Part shown: one piece after another, positions 42,328-52,209 of the stretch
Layout: each line of letters starts with the position of its first letter
Position numbering within the stretch: the stretch's first letter is position 1
Source of the DNA: Novosphingobium sp. SG919
Lineage (GTDB): Bacteria > Pseudomonadota > Alphaproteobacteria > Sphingomonadales > Sphingomonadaceae
Assembly (NCBI RefSeq): GCF_012932495.1
Contig: NZ_JABCNG010000001.1
Span: 1,612,001-1,676,000 of the forward strand
Length of the DNA stretch: 64,000 bases
Reading direction: 5' to 3'
Notes under the pieces: generated by a model
Told to the model about the DNA's origin: nothing
The model's input: the letters and a program-made list of their open reading frames with translations, nothing else
The model's database searches: none
Program-made: the position numbers and the translations under genes

Positions 42328-44626
42328 GCGTGCCGCGCACGCCATAAGTGCGCGGTGGGCGGATCTGGTTGTAGATCACGCCAGGCTTGCCCGGGCTTTG
42401 CGAGGAATTGGCAAAGACCAGGGCATTTTCCAGGTTGTTGACGAAGCCTGTGATCGCCAGCGACCCCGGCGCGTTTTCCCAGGTCAGCCGCGCGTTGGAC
42501 ATCATGTAGCTGCCCTGCCGGCCCAGATCGAGATAGTCGATCGAGAGATAGCGCGAACTTTCGATCCGCGTATCGGCTGCAGCCACGACGCGGCCGGCGC
42601 TGCCCAGGTCGAACGTATGGTCATACCCCGCATTGACCACCCAGCGCGGCGCGTTGACCAGCGGCTTGCCCGAGCAATCGACGTTATAGATCCGCGCCGC
42701 CGCGCTTGCCCCGATCAGCGCCGTGGGCGTGATCGCGCAGCCCACCACCGGGGCCGGGCCCGTGGTGGAATAGGCCTGGTACTTGAGGTTGTCATAGCTG
42801 GCGTGCAGGTATTGCACGTTGAGCGAGAACAAGTCGTTGCGGGTCGGCTGCCACAGCACTTCGGCTTCTGCGCCATAAAGCTTGGCCGCGCCCGCGTTCT
42901 CCGTGGCAAAGACCGGCCCATAGATCGCCCCGCCGGGGGTGGAAGCCACCTGCACCGGCGCCAGGTGCGAGATCTGCTGGTCCTTGTAGTCCCAATAGAA
43001 CCCTTCGACGTTGACCTGCAAGGTATTGCCGAAGAAACGGTTCTTGGTCCCGATCGTATAGGCCGTCAGCCGTTCGGGGCGCGAATAGTTCTGCCCCAGG
43101 GCGGAAAACAGGATGCCCGATTTGAACCCGGTGGAAACCGTCGCATAGAGCAGCGAGTGCGGCCCGGCGTCGAATTCCATCCCCGCCTTCCACGTGAGCT
43201 TGCTGAAGCCGACATCGCTGGTGGCGTTGGTCTTGAGATCAAGGATGATCGGGATGAAATTGGGAAACGCCGGCGGCACGAAGCCCACAAACGGATAGGT
43301 GTGCGCTTCGGTGATCTGCGTCTTGGTGTCGTGGGTATAGCGCAGGCCGCCGGTCAGCCGCCAGCGCGAGGTCAGCGAATAGGTCGCCTCGCCAAACGCG
43401 GCATAGCTGTCGGTGTTGAGGTTGGAATTGATCCGCGTGCCGTTGCTGCCCTGGTCGAAGAACTGCCGCGCCTTGACGCTCTCGGTGAAGTAATAGCCGC
43501 CCAGCACCCATTTGAGCTGCGCGTTCTGGTTGCCCAGCCGCGCTTCCAGCGACATCTGGTCGGATTTCTCGGTCACGTCGATGAGGAAGCTGGAGGAGTA
43601 GTTGACGAAATCCAGATCGGTGCGGCGCCAGGCCGGGATCACCGTCAGCTTGGCAAAGCCCAGGTCGGCGTTGACCGTCACCATCGCGCCGTAATACTTG
43701 TTGTTCTGATAGCCATCGCCGCGCGCCACGATCTGCGGCACCGGTGCGGTGGGCGTGCGCGAAAGATATTCGGCCAGCACGCGCGGATCGCTGGGCCCCA
43801 GGCGGTTCTTGCCATCGAGCAGCGGCATGATCGTGCCACCCGAACCCTTGCCGCCGACATCGCCATAATCGACCATCAGGTTGGCGTTGAAGCCATCGCC
43901 CGTATCGAACCGCAGTTGTCCGCGCACGGCCGTGGTGTCTTCATCGTCGTAACCGTCGCTGAAATAGCCGTCATGCTGCGCGTGCTGGGCCGAAATGCGC
44001 AAGGCCGCCTGGCTGCCGAGCGGCAGGTTGATCGCGCCCGATGCCTTGATCGCGTTGTAGTTGCCATATTCCCCGGTGACGAAGCCCGAGCTTTCGCCCA
44101 GTTTGGGCTTGGCCGTGATCACATTGACCGCGCCGCCCGTGGCGTTGCGGCCATAAAGCGTGCCCTGCGGCCCCTTGAGCACTTCCATGCGTTCCAGGTC
44201 ATAGAACAGCGCGGCTGGTGCTGCCGGGCGCGAGAGGTAGACGCCATCGAGGTTGAACGCCACGCCTTGCTCGGCAAAGGCATTGGCCCCGAACGTGCCG
44301 ATCCCGCGCAGATAGATCTGCGTGAACGAGGCGGCCGGCGCCACCTGCAGCGCGGGCACCAGCCGGGTGAGATCGTCGGCGCGCGTCACGCTCTGCTTGG
44401 TCAGCACGTCGCCCGCCACGGCGCTGACGGGAATGGCGGCGCGTTGCAGGTTTTCGGTGCGGCGCTGCGCCGTCACCACGATTTCGGCAAGGCCGGCGGG
44501 CGGCTGTGCCTGGGCGGGCGCTGCCTCGGCGGTGGGGGCCTGTTCCTGGCCGTGGGCGATGGTCGGCATGGCAAGTGCCGTGGCAAGCGCGGCAAGCGAT
44601 GCAACCGGGGTAAAATTGGAACGCAA
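42317..44626 (-). CDS. TonB-dependent outer-membrane receptor
   Basis: This 769-residue receptor has a signal peptide (SLAALATALAMPTIAHGQ), a TonB-box-like GLAEIVVTAQRRTENLQRA, a plug with LKGPQGTLYGRNATGGAVN, and a barrel ending in TYGVRGTLKF. I place the start at a TTG (44626) because AGGGAGAGG lies just upstream and the signal peptide then begins normally; the ATG at 44680 would add 18 charged residues before it and would overlap regulatory sequence. A LysR gene is divergent and probably controls it. The ligand is unknown; the family imports iron chelates, sugars or aromatics. Confidence 0.9.
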   Translation of the reverse strand: MRSNFTPVASLAALATALAMPTIAHGQEQAPTAEAAPAQAQPPAGLAEIVVTAQRRTENLQRAAIPVSAVAGDVLTKQSVTRADDLTRLVPALQVAPAASFTQIYLRGIGTFGANAFAEQGVAFNLDGVYLSRPAAPAALFYDLERMEVLKGPQGTLYGRNATGGAVNVITAKPKLGESSGFVTGEYGNYNAIKASGAINLPLGSQAALRISAQHAQHDGYFSDGYDDEDTTAVRGQLRFDTGDGFNANLMVDYGDVGGKGSGGTIMPLLDGKNRLGPSDPRVLAEYLSRTPTAPVPQIVARGDGYQNNKYYGAMVTVNADLGFAKLTVIPAWRRTDLDFVNYSSSFLIDVTEKSDQMSLEARLGNQNAQLKWVLGGYYFTESVKARQFFDQGSNGTRINSNLNTDSYAAFGEATYSLTSRWRLTGGLRYTHDTKTQITEAHTYPFVGFVPPAFPNFIPIILDLKTNATSDVGFSKLTWKAGMEFDAGPHSLLYATVSTGFKSGILFSALGQNYSRPERLTAYTIGTKNRFFGNTLQVNVEGFYWDYKDQQISHLAPVQVASTPGGAIYGPVFATENAGAAKLYGAEAEVLWQPTRNDLFSLNVQYLHASYDNLKYQAYSTTGPAPVVGCAITPTALIGASAAARIYNVDCSGKPLVNAPRWVVNAGYDHTFDLGSAGRVVAAADTRIESSRYLSIDYLDLGRQGSYMMSNARLTWENAPGSLAITGFVNNLENALVFANSSQSPGKPGVIYNQIRPPRTYGVRGTLKF

Positions 44627-44707
44627 GATGCCTCTCCCTTTTATTTGATTATGGATTGCAACATCCCGATCCATCGGCATAATGGAAATGATTTGTTTTT
44701 ATCGGTT

Positions 44708-44720
44708 TCAATTTGATTGA
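44708..44720. promoter_or_regulatory. LysR box between TonB receptor and lysR
   Basis: TCAA-N5-TTGA (44708-44720) is a classic T-N11-A LysR site, extended to TTCAA/TTGAA. A second pair, ATGGAT and ATCCAT, lies at 44651 and 44669, nearer the receptor start. The region is strikingly AT-rich for this genome. Confidence 0.6.
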
Positions 44721-44734
44721 ATTATGGTGACGGG

Positions 44735-45667
44735 ATGCGATTCAAAGGGCTCGACCTTAACCTGCTCGTCTGCCTCGATGCGCTGCTGGATTTGCGCAAC
44801 GTGACCAGGGCTGCCGAGCATCTCAGCCTCAGCCAACCCGCCATCAGCGCCGCATTGGCCCGGTTGCGCACGTTCTTTGCCGATCCGCTGCTGGTGCAGA
44901 ACGGCAAGCGCATGATGCCAACGCCTTTTGCGCTGCGCCTGCAGCCGGCGATCCGCGCCATTCTGGAGGATGTGGACGGGTTGGTGGGCAGCTCGCCCCA
45001 CTTCGATCCCGGCAGCAGCACGCGCGATTTCCGCATCTGCCTGTCCGATTATCTCGCCAGTGTCCTGCTGGCGCCGTTGCTGCGGCACATGGCGCAGGTG
45101 GCGCCGGGCGTGCGGATCGACATGGTGCCCTTGAGCGATGACGCCACGCAGCGGCTCGATCGGGGGGAAATCGATCTGCTGCTCACGCCCGAAAGCTATG
45201 TCAGCGACGAACACCCGTCGGAATTGCTGTTCGAGGAAGAACACGTCGTGGTGGGCTGGCATGGCAACCCCGCCATGGCCGGCCCGATCGACGTGCCCAC
45301 ATTTGCCGCTGCGGGCCATGTGGCGGTGGAAATCGGCCGCTTCAACCGCGTGTCCTTTGCCGAAAGCTATATGCGCGCGCAGGGGATCGAACGCCGGGTG
45401 GAAGTGCGCGTGGCTGCGTTCACGATCATCCCCGAACTGCTGGAGGGCACGCATCGCCTGGCGGTGATGCACCGGCGCCTGGCGGAAAAGGCCGCCCGGC
45501 ATTTCCCGGTGACGGTGGCACCCTTGCCGTTTCCCATCCCGCCGATGCGCGAAATGGTGCAGTTTCACCGGGCCCGCGCCGAAGATGCCGGGCTGCGCTG
45601 GATGATCGATGCATTTCACGCCGTGGCCCGCAGCGAAGGGGATGGACCCGGCAAAGCGTTGGTATAA
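44735..45667 (+). CDS. LysR-family regulator, NodD/NahR-like
   Basis: This 310-residue regulator starts with MRFKGLDLNLLVCLDALLD and has the helix-turn-helix NVTRAAEHLSLSQPAISAAL, the opening typical of the NodD/NahR/PcpR branch that senses aromatic inducers. The effector domain includes VRIDMVPLSDD and EEEHVVVGWHGNP. It is divergent from a TonB receptor gene with a clean LysR box between them and so likely regulates import of an aromatic or plant-derived compound. It is followed after 43 bases by a small membrane-protein gene. Confidence 0.9.
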   Translation: MRFKGLDLNLLVCLDALLDLRNVTRAAEHLSLSQPAISAALARLRTFFADPLLVQNGKRMMPTPFALRLQPAIRAILEDVDGLVGSSPHFDPGSSTRDFRICLSDYLASVLLAPLLRHMAQVAPGVRIDMVPLSDDATQRLDRGEIDLLLTPESYVSDEHPSELLFEEEHVVVGWHGNPAMAGPIDVPTFAAAGHVAVEIGRFNRVSFAESYMRAQGIERRVEVRVAAFTIIPELLEGTHRLAVMHRRLAEKAARHFPVTVAPLPFPIPPMREMVQFHRARAEDAGLRWMIDAFHAVARSEGDGPGKALV

Positions 45668-45710
45668 GACCACCCGCAATATCGAAAACACCCGCTTGGA
45701 GAGTGACCCG

Positions 45711-46178
45711 ATGAACAGCGCCGACCTGCATATCCGCCGCGAAGTGGCCGTGAGCATGGCGATCAACACTGTGTTCAGCGGGGCGTTCTTCCTGGCGGTG
45801 TTCGGCCTGGGCGGGCCGGTGCCGGTCTGGGGGCTGGGGCACTATGTCTTCGATTTCGGGCCCCAGGCCTTTGCCGTGGCGTTCATGAGCACGCTCGTTC
45901 CCAGCGCGCTTTCGCGCAAGGCGCTGCGTGCCGGGCGAGTGGCGCCGCGCCCATCGTCCCTGCGCCTGCCAACGCATCTTTTGCTGCGCGCGCTGGTCCT
46001 GGCGGCGCCTGCCGCTGTCGTGGCGCTGGCGGGCGCTGCCGCCGCGTTTGCCGTGCTGGGCGTGGCCGTGCTTGGCTGGGGCGTCGCCCTTGCGATCAAG
46101 CTGGCGGTGGGCGCGGGGCTGGCCCTGGTGATCACCAACTTGGCCCTGCGCGCCACGTTGGCCGAACACGTGGCCTAA
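45711..46178 (+). CDS. Small integral membrane protein, DUF2798-like
   Basis: This 155-residue protein has about four membrane segments, beginning with INTVFSGAFFLAVFGLGG and ending with LAVGAGLALVITNLAL. The pair of hydrophobic hairpins with a short AFMSTLVPS motif resembles DUF2798 proteins, which have no known function. Confidence in the family name is moderate. GGAGAGTGACCCG precedes the ATG. The gene ends 22 bases from the convergent putA. Confidence 0.65.
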   Translation: MNSADLHIRREVAVSMAINTVFSGAFFLAVFGLGGPVPVWGLGHYVFDFGPQAFAVAFMSTLVPSALSRKALRAGRVAPRPSSLRLPTHLLLRALVLAAPAAVVALAGAAAAFAVLGVAVLGWGVALAIKLAVGAGLALVITNLALRATLAEHVA

Positions 46179-46200
46179 ACGCGTCGCGCCGGTTCGCGGC

Positions 46201-49200
46201 TTAGACCATCGCCATCAGGCTGGCATTGCCGCCGGCGGCGGTGGTGTTGATCGACAGGCTCACTTCCTCCAGCAGCAGGTCCAGCGGATAGGCGCCGTTA
46301 TCGTCGGCGGCGTGCAGCGCCACGATCATGCCCTCGCGTGCGGCCAGGTCTTGGGCGGCATGCATGGCCAGCACGCGTGCCTGATCCTCGCCATCCAGCT
46401 CGACGAGCGCGGCGGCCAGATCGGCCTTGGTGCCATCGGCAAAGATCACGCGCGTGGCAAGCGCTGCGGGGAAGCCGGCAGGCAATGCCCGGATCGGCAC
46501 ACCGGGCAGGATCACCGCGTGGTTGCCGGTGGCCAGCACCGCGCCAAGCTGCCGCCACAGCCCGTCGGCTGTCGTCGCGTAAAGGGCGATCGCGCCGCGC
46601 GGCGCCAGGCGATAGCGATTGCTTTCGCCCACCGGCCCAGGCAGCGCCACCTCGATCCCCAGGCGGCTGCGGGTGGCATCGGCGCGCACGGCCTGGGCAG
46701 TTGCGCCGTGGCCCTGGCTTTCCAGCCAATCGGCCAGCATGGCAACTGCCGGATCGGCCACGGCGCGTGCACCGGCCAGGGCCGGGGGCGTGGCCACCGT
46801 GCCGCGCGCCAGGCGCGCCAGGTAAAGCGGGCCGCCAGCCTTGGGGCCAGTGCCGGAAAGCCCGCGCCCGCCAAAGGGCTGAACGCCCACTACGGCGCCG
46901 ATCGTGTTGCGGTTGACATAGAGGTTGCCCGCTTCCACCGCGCGCGTCACCCGCGCCACGGTTTCGTCCAGGCGCGTGTGCAGGCCAAACGTGAGGCCAT
47001 AGCCGGTGGCATTGATCGCCGCGATCAGCCGATCGAGATCGCGCGCGGCATAGCGCACCACGTGCAGCACCGGCCCGAACACTTCGCGGCCCAGCGCCTC
47101 GATACCGGGAATTTCAATCAGGGTTGGCGCCACGAACGTGCCGTGCACGCACGATGCGGGCAGGGGCAGGCGGTGGATGCGTGCACCGCGCGCGGCCATG
47201 GCCTCCACGTGCGCTTCGATCCCGTCGCGCGCCTGGGCGGTGATCACCGGGCCGATGTCGGTCGCCAGCGTATCGGGGTTGCCCACCGCCAGTTCGGCCA
47301 TCGCGCCGCGCAGCATTGCCAGGGTGCGGTCGGCCACGTCTTCCTGCAGGCACAGCACGCGCAGGGCCGAGCAGCGCTGCCCGGCACTGTCGAACGCGGA
47401 GGCGATGACATCGGCCACCACTTGTTCGGCCAGTGCCGAGGAATCGACGATCATCGCGTTCTGGCCGCCGGTTTCGGCGATCAGCGGGATGGGGCGGCCC
47501 ATGGGGTCGCTGCGCGTGGCCAGGGTGCGCTGGATGATGCGCGCCACTTCGGTCGATCCGGTGAACAGCACCCCGGCCACGCCGGGCGCTTCCACCAAGG
47601 CGGCACCGATCGCGCCGTCGCCGGGCACGAGTTGCACGACATCGGCCGGCACGCCGGCCTGGTGCAACAGGGCAACCATCTGCGCGGCGATCAGCGGGGT
47701 TTCCTCGGCCGGCTTGGCCAGCACCGGATTGCCCGCCACCAGGGCAGCGGCCACCTGTCCGGCAAAGATCGCCAGCGGGAAATTCCACGGCGAAATGCAC
47801 ACGACCGGGCCGAGCGGGCGGGTATGGGCCAGGCCACTGCGGGCCTGCACCGCGTAATAGCGCAGGAAGTCGACCGCTTCACGCACTTCGCCCACGGCGT
47901 TGGCGGCGGTTTTCCCCGCTTCGCGCATGATCAGCCCCAGCAAGGCGCGGCCTTGTTCTTCCAGCAAGGTGGCCGCGCGCTCCAGCATGGCCGCCCGCGC
48001 GGCCACGGGCGTTGCTGCCCACACCGGCGCGGCACCTTGCGCGCGCGCCACTGCGGCGGCCGCCGCCTCGGGCGTGGCTGGCCAGACATGCCCCACCACG
48101 TCGCGGCGATCGGCAGGGTTGCACACGGCCTCGCCGCCGTCCTGGTCGGCCGGGGTGCCGGCCTGCCAGGCCTGCCTGGCCGACGCGTCCAGGCGGGGCG
48201 CCAGGTCGGCCAGCACCGCTTCATCGGCCAGGTCCAGCCCAGCCGAATTGCGCCGATCGGCAAAGAGGGCAGCGGGTAGGGCCACCGCTGGATGCGGCGC
48301 GCCGGGATCGGCACTGGCCGCAACCAGCGCCACCGGATCGGCAGCGAGTTCTTCCACCGACACCGCCGGATCGTTGATGCGGTTGACGAACGAGGAATTG
48401 GCCCCGTTTTCCAGCAGGCGCCGCACCAGATAGGCCAGCAGCGTTTCGTGCGTGCCCACGGGGGCATAGACGCGGCACGGGCGGTTCAGCTTGTCCGCGC
48501 CCACCACCTGGTCATAAAGCCCTTCGCCCATGCCGTGGAGGCACTGGAACTCATAATCGCCGATGGCAAAGTCCGGGCCGGCCAGGTGCAGCACCGTGGC
48601 GACCGATTGCGCGTTGTGCGTGGCAAACTGCGGAAACACCACGTCGCGCGCCGCCAGCAGCTTGCGCGCACAGGCCACATAGGCAAGATCGGTATGTACC
48701 TTTTGCGTGTAGACCGGGAAATCGGGCAGGCCATCCACTTGCGCGCGCTTGATTTCCGCGTCCCAATAGGCGCCCTTGACCAGCCGCACCATGATGCGCC
48801 GGTCGCTGCGCCGCGCCAGGTCCACGATCCAGTCGATCACGAAGGGGCAGCGCTTCTGATAGGCCTGCACCACAAAGCCCAATCCGTTCCAGCCAGCAAG
48901 GTCGGGATCGAGCGCCAGCGCCTCCAGCAGATCGAGCGAGAGTTCCAGCCGGTCGGCCTCTTCCGCGTCGATGTTGAGGCCGATGTCATGCCCCTTGGCC
49001 AGCAGGCACAGTGCCTTCACGCGGGGCAGCAGTTCCGCTTTCACCCGCTCCACCTTGGCGCGGGCATAGCGCGGGTGCAGGGCCGACAGCTTGATCGAAA
49101 TGCCCGGGCCGGCGTGGATGCCGCGCCCGGCGCTGGCCTGGCCGATCGCCGCGATCGCCTGCTCGTAAGATGCGTTGTAGCGGTCGGCATCGGCCGCCGT

Positions 49201-49863
49201 CATCGCTGCTTCGCCCAGCATGTCATAGGAAAAGGCAAAGCCCTTGGCCTCACGCGGCGCGGCGCGGCGCAGCGCTTCCTCGATGGTTTCGCCGGTCACG
49301 AACTGCTCGCCCATCATGCGCATGGCCGCGTCCACCGCGCGGCGGATCACTGGCTCGCCCATCCGCGCGATCAGCCGCGTCAGGCTGGCACCCAGGCCTG
49401 CCTCATCCTCGGCCTGGACCAGACGGCCCGTCACCAGCAGGCCCCACGACGCCGCGTTCACGAACAGCGGGCGGTCTTTGCCCACGTGGCCGCGCCAATC
49501 GCCCGGCGCGATCTTGTCGCGGATCAGCGCGTCGCGCGTGGCCACGTCGGGGATGCGCAGCAGCGCTTCGGCCAGGCACATCAACGCCACGCCTTCCGGG
49601 CTGCTCAGCGCATATTCCTGCACCAGCGACTGCACGGCGCCCGGTCGCGCGTCGGCGCGCAAGCTGGTGATCAGCGCAGAAGTGGTCGCCGCGATCGGCG
49701 CTTCCAATCCGGCCGGCACGCGCGCCTGTGGCAGCAGCGCGGCCACGCAGGCGCGCTCAGGCCGGCGCGTGGCAGCCGTGATCGCCGTGGAAAACAGCGA
49801 TTGTCCGGCAAGCGGCGGGGCAAAGCCGGCAAAGGGGCGGGCGGCAGGCGCGGTCTGATCCAT
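46201..49863 (-). CDS. putA: Bifunctional proline dehydrogenase / P5C dehydrogenase
   Basis: This 1220-residue PutA oxidises proline to glutamate. The FAD proline dehydrogenase barrel (about residues 170-480) shows ISIKLSALHPRY, DAEEADRLELSL, VRLVKGAYWDAEIK and APVGTHETLLAYLVRRLLENG. The aldehyde dehydrogenase (about 540-1000) shows PWNFPLAIF, FTGSTEVA, ETGGQNAMIVDSSA and the catalytic Cys in DSAGQRCSALRVL. There is no N-terminal ribbon-helix-helix DNA-binding domain, so unlike the E. coli protein it cannot repress its own gene. The remaining 200 C-terminal residues fit the type B PutA class with a substrate-channel-closing domain. Confidence 0.95.
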   Translation of the reverse strand: MDQTAPAARPFAGFAPPLAGQSLFSTAITAATRRPERACVAALLPQARVPAGLEAPIAATTSALITSLRADARPGAVQSLVQEYALSSPEGVALMCLAEALLRIPDVATRDALIRDKIAPGDWRGHVGKDRPLFVNAASWGLLVTGRLVQAEDEAGLGASLTRLIARMGEPVIRRAVDAAMRMMGEQFVTGETIEEALRRAAPREAKGFAFSYDMLGEAAMTAADADRYNASYEQAIAAIGQASAGRGIHAGPGISIKLSALHPRYARAKVERVKAELLPRVKALCLLAKGHDIGLNIDAEEADRLELSLDLLEALALDPDLAGWNGLGFVVQAYQKRCPFVIDWIVDLARRSDRRIMVRLVKGAYWDAEIKRAQVDGLPDFPVYTQKVHTDLAYVACARKLLAARDVVFPQFATHNAQSVATVLHLAGPDFAIGDYEFQCLHGMGEGLYDQVVGADKLNRPCRVYAPVGTHETLLAYLVRRLLENGANSSFVNRINDPAVSVEELAADPVALVAASADPGAPHPAVALPAALFADRRNSAGLDLADEAVLADLAPRLDASARQAWQAGTPADQDGGEAVCNPADRRDVVGHVWPATPEAAAAAVARAQGAAPVWAATPVAARAAMLERAATLLEEQGRALLGLIMREAGKTAANAVGEVREAVDFLRYYAVQARSGLAHTRPLGPVVCISPWNFPLAIFAGQVAAALVAGNPVLAKPAEETPLIAAQMVALLHQAGVPADVVQLVPGDGAIGAALVEAPGVAGVLFTGSTEVARIIQRTLATRSDPMGRPIPLIAETGGQNAMIVDSSALAEQVVADVIASAFDSAGQRCSALRVLCLQEDVADRTLAMLRGAMAELAVGNPDTLATDIGPVITAQARDGIEAHVEAMAARGARIHRLPLPASCVHGTFVAPTLIEIPGIEALGREVFGPVLHVVRYAARDLDRLIAAINATGYGLTFGLHTRLDETVARVTRAVEAGNLYVNRNTIGAVVGVQPFGGRGLSGTGPKAGGPLYLARLARGTVATPPALAGARAVADPAVAMLADWLESQGHGATAQAVRADATRSRLGIEVALPGPVGESNRYRLAPRGAIALYATTADGLWRQLGAVLATGNHAVILPGVPIRALPAGFPAALATRVIFADGTKADLAAALVELDGEDQARVLAMHAAQDLAAREGMIVALHAADDNGAYPLDLLLEEVSLSINTTAAGGNASLMAMV

Positions 49864-49967
49864 GGCGCCATGGTATCACGGTGCTGGCAGGCCATTGGCC
49901 TTATTTCGTGCTCGCACCAATCCAGTTAGCCTGAAAATGGCGGGTCAAACAGACCGCCTGCGCGCGT

Positions 49968-50318
49968 TCAGGCAACCGCCGCGGTCACCACGATTTCCAC
50001 GCGCCAGGCCGGATCTGCCAGGCTCGCCTGGCCCGTGGCACGGGCAGGGGGCGGCACATCGGCGACAAAGGCATCCCAGGCGCGGTTCATTTCGTCGAAA
50101 TCAGTCATGTCGGCCAGCCAGATCATGGCTGACAGCATGTGCGCCTTGGTGCTGCCGGCCAGGATCAGCAGCCGTTCGATCTCGGCCAGGGCGGTGCGCG
50201 TCTGGTCGAACACGCTATCGCCAGCTTCCCCCACTTGGCCGGCCAGATAGACGGTGCCGTTGTGCACTACGGCCTCGCTCATGCGGGGGCCCGGTTCGAT
50301 GCGGATGATGGTGGACAT
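49968..50318 (-). CDS. ridA: RidA-family protein
   Basis: This 116-residue protein belongs to the RidA/YjgF/YER057c/UK114 family, which deaminates reactive enamines and imines. VVHNGTVYLAGQVGEAG opens the fold, and ADVPPPARATGQASLADP carries the Arg that grips the substrate carboxylate. Type assignment among RidA subfamilies is not possible by eye. It lies 104 bases upstream of putA on the same strand, and imines from amino acid oxidation are a sensible target. The ATG at 50318 follows AGGGG. Confidence 0.85.
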   Translation of the reverse strand: MSTIIRIEPGPRMSEAVVHNGTVYLAGQVGEAGDSVFDQTRTALAEIERLLILAGSTKAHMLSAMIWLADMTDFDEMNRAWDAFVADVPPPARATGQASLADPAWRVEIVVTAAVA

Positions 50319-50344
50319 GGCTGCGGCCCCTTGAACAAATGATA

Positions 50345-50766
<422 letters not shown>

Positions 50767-50772
50767 AGGCGG

Positions 50773-51477
50773 TCACCTAGCATGGCCTAGATCGCGCGCC
50801 AACAGCAGTTCGAATAACAATGCGCCGATTTGTCCGTCCACCTGGCCATCGATCTTGTGCGGACGCCAGCGCCGCTGGAATGCCGCGACTGCGGCTTCCT
50901 TGTCGGTCACGTCATAGCCAAAGCGTTCCAGTGCCAGGAAAAATGCGCCTTCGTTGTCATAGAGCAGGCGCATCTTGGGGCGCGGGCGGGGCAGGGTGAG
51001 GTTGTAGCGCGCCAGCATGTCCCAATCGAACAACTCACCCGGATCGGTCTTGCGCGCCGGCGCCACGTCGGAATGGCCGACCACGTTGGCGCGGGGAATG
51101 TCGTGCCGGCGCACGATATCGCCCAGCAGTGGCACCAGCGCTTCCATCTGCGCATCGGGAAAGGGGCGATAGCCGAACTCGTGCCCAGGGTTGACCAGTT
51201 CGATCCCCACGCTCGCCGAATTGACGTCGGTGATCCCGCGCCAGAAACTGCGCCCGGCGTGCCAGGCGCGCTTGGCTTCATCGACCAGGCGCACCACCGT
51301 GCCGTCTTCGTCGATCAGATAGTGCGCCGAAACTTCGGCTGTCGGGTCCTTCAGCCGCTCCAGCGCTTCAGCCCCGCTTTGCATGCCGGTATAATGCAGC
51401 ACGACCATGGACACCGGCAGCCGCCGTTCGTTGAAATTGGGCGACGGTTCTTCGCGATGGACCAGCCAGCGGTTCAT
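50773..51477 (-). CDS. N-acetylmuramoyl-L-alanine amidase
   Basis: This 234-residue protein is a zinc amidase_2 (AmpD/AmiD-like) that cleaves muramoyl-peptide bonds, followed by a short C-terminal peptidoglycan-binding-like helical domain (VTDKEAAVAAFQRRWRP). Zinc ligands are His in MVVLHYTG, the late His in VGHSDVAPARKTDPG and its Asp. There is no signal peptide, so it probably acts on recycled muropeptides in the cytoplasm, like AmpD. It is 15 bases downstream of chpT on the same strand and 6 bases upstream of rnpB. Confidence 0.88.
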   Translation of the reverse strand: MNRWLVHREEPSPNFNERRLPVSMVVLHYTGMQSGAEALERLKDPTAEVSAHYLIDEDGTVVRLVDEAKRAWHAGRSFWRGITDVNSASVGIELVNPGHEFGYRPFPDAQMEALVPLLGDIVRRHDIPRANVVGHSDVAPARKTDPGELFDWDMLARYNLTLPRPRPKMRLLYDNEGAFFLALERFGYDVTDKEAAVAAFQRRWRPHKIDGQVDGQIGALLFELLLARDLGHAR

Positions 51478-51492
51478 GCCTGCCTGATGCGC

Positions 51493-52134
51493 TCAGCGAA
51501 CCGGCAGCACCGCGCCCAGCACCAGGGCATCGGCCGCAACGTGGGTCTGGAAGCCGCCGCCCAGGCCCTGCGCCAATTGGTAGAGCATGGCGGCTGGCGC
51601 CGTGCGGCTGGAAAGATCGGCCGGGGCCAACGTTCCGGCCAGGGCCTGGCCGACCAGCGGATCGAAGGCGATGCGCGGCCCGCTCGCGCGGATCACCAGT
51701 TCGGTCGCGCCACCTCTTACTTCGCCCGCAATGTCCAGGTTGCCACCGCGCACCAGCGCCTCGATCCCGATCAGCGACAGGTTGAGCAGCGTCTTGACCG
51801 CAGCCTTGGGCAGCATGTCGTCGGCCAGCGCCCAAGCCACTGAAATGCGCGGGTTTGCCGCCACCAGCGCGTCAACCAGCGCGCGCGGTTCGTTCACCGG
51901 CACCATCTCGCCAAAGCCACCCGCCGCGCCGAATGCCAGGCGGAAAAAGCGCAGCTTGTTGGCCGAACTCGTCGCGCTTTGTTCCAGCAATTCCATGCAC
52001 TTCTGGCGCATTTCCGGGTCGCGTTCCTCTGCCAGCAGTTCCAGCCCGTTGGTGAGCGCGCCCACCGGGCTCAACAGGTCGTGGCAAAGCCGCGAGCAGA
52101 GCAGGCTGGCAAGATCGAGGGTGGCGATGGTCAT
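51493..52134 (-). CDS. chpT: Histidine phosphotransferase ChpT
   Basis: This 213-residue protein resembles ChpT, the phosphotransferase that relays phosphate from CckA to CtrA and CpdR in the alphaproteobacterial cell-cycle pathway. The dimerising helix carries the phospho-His in LASLLCSRLCHDLLSPVGALTNGLELL (His18; only the central part quoted matters), and the rest is the degenerate ATPase-like fold of the family. The ATG at 52134 gives the usual start; an upstream in-frame ATG at 52176 would add 14 residues. In sphingomonads CtrA controls motility and related genes. Confidence 0.88.
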   Translation of the reverse strand: MTIATLDLASLLCSRLCHDLLSPVGALTNGLELLAEERDPEMRQKCMELLEQSATSSANKLRFFRLAFGAAGGFGEMVPVNEPRALVDALVAANPRISVAWALADDMLPKAAVKTLLNLSLIGIEALVRGGNLDIAGEVRGGATELVIRASGPRIAFDPLVGQALAGTLAPADLSSRTAPAAMLYQLAQGLGGGFQTHVAADALVLGAVLPVR

Positions 52135-52209
52135 GGAACGTGGACAAGCCTTTACCAGATATGTGCGCGGGATCACGTGCCTGATGCACCCTCTCCCCGG
52201 CCAATCGCC

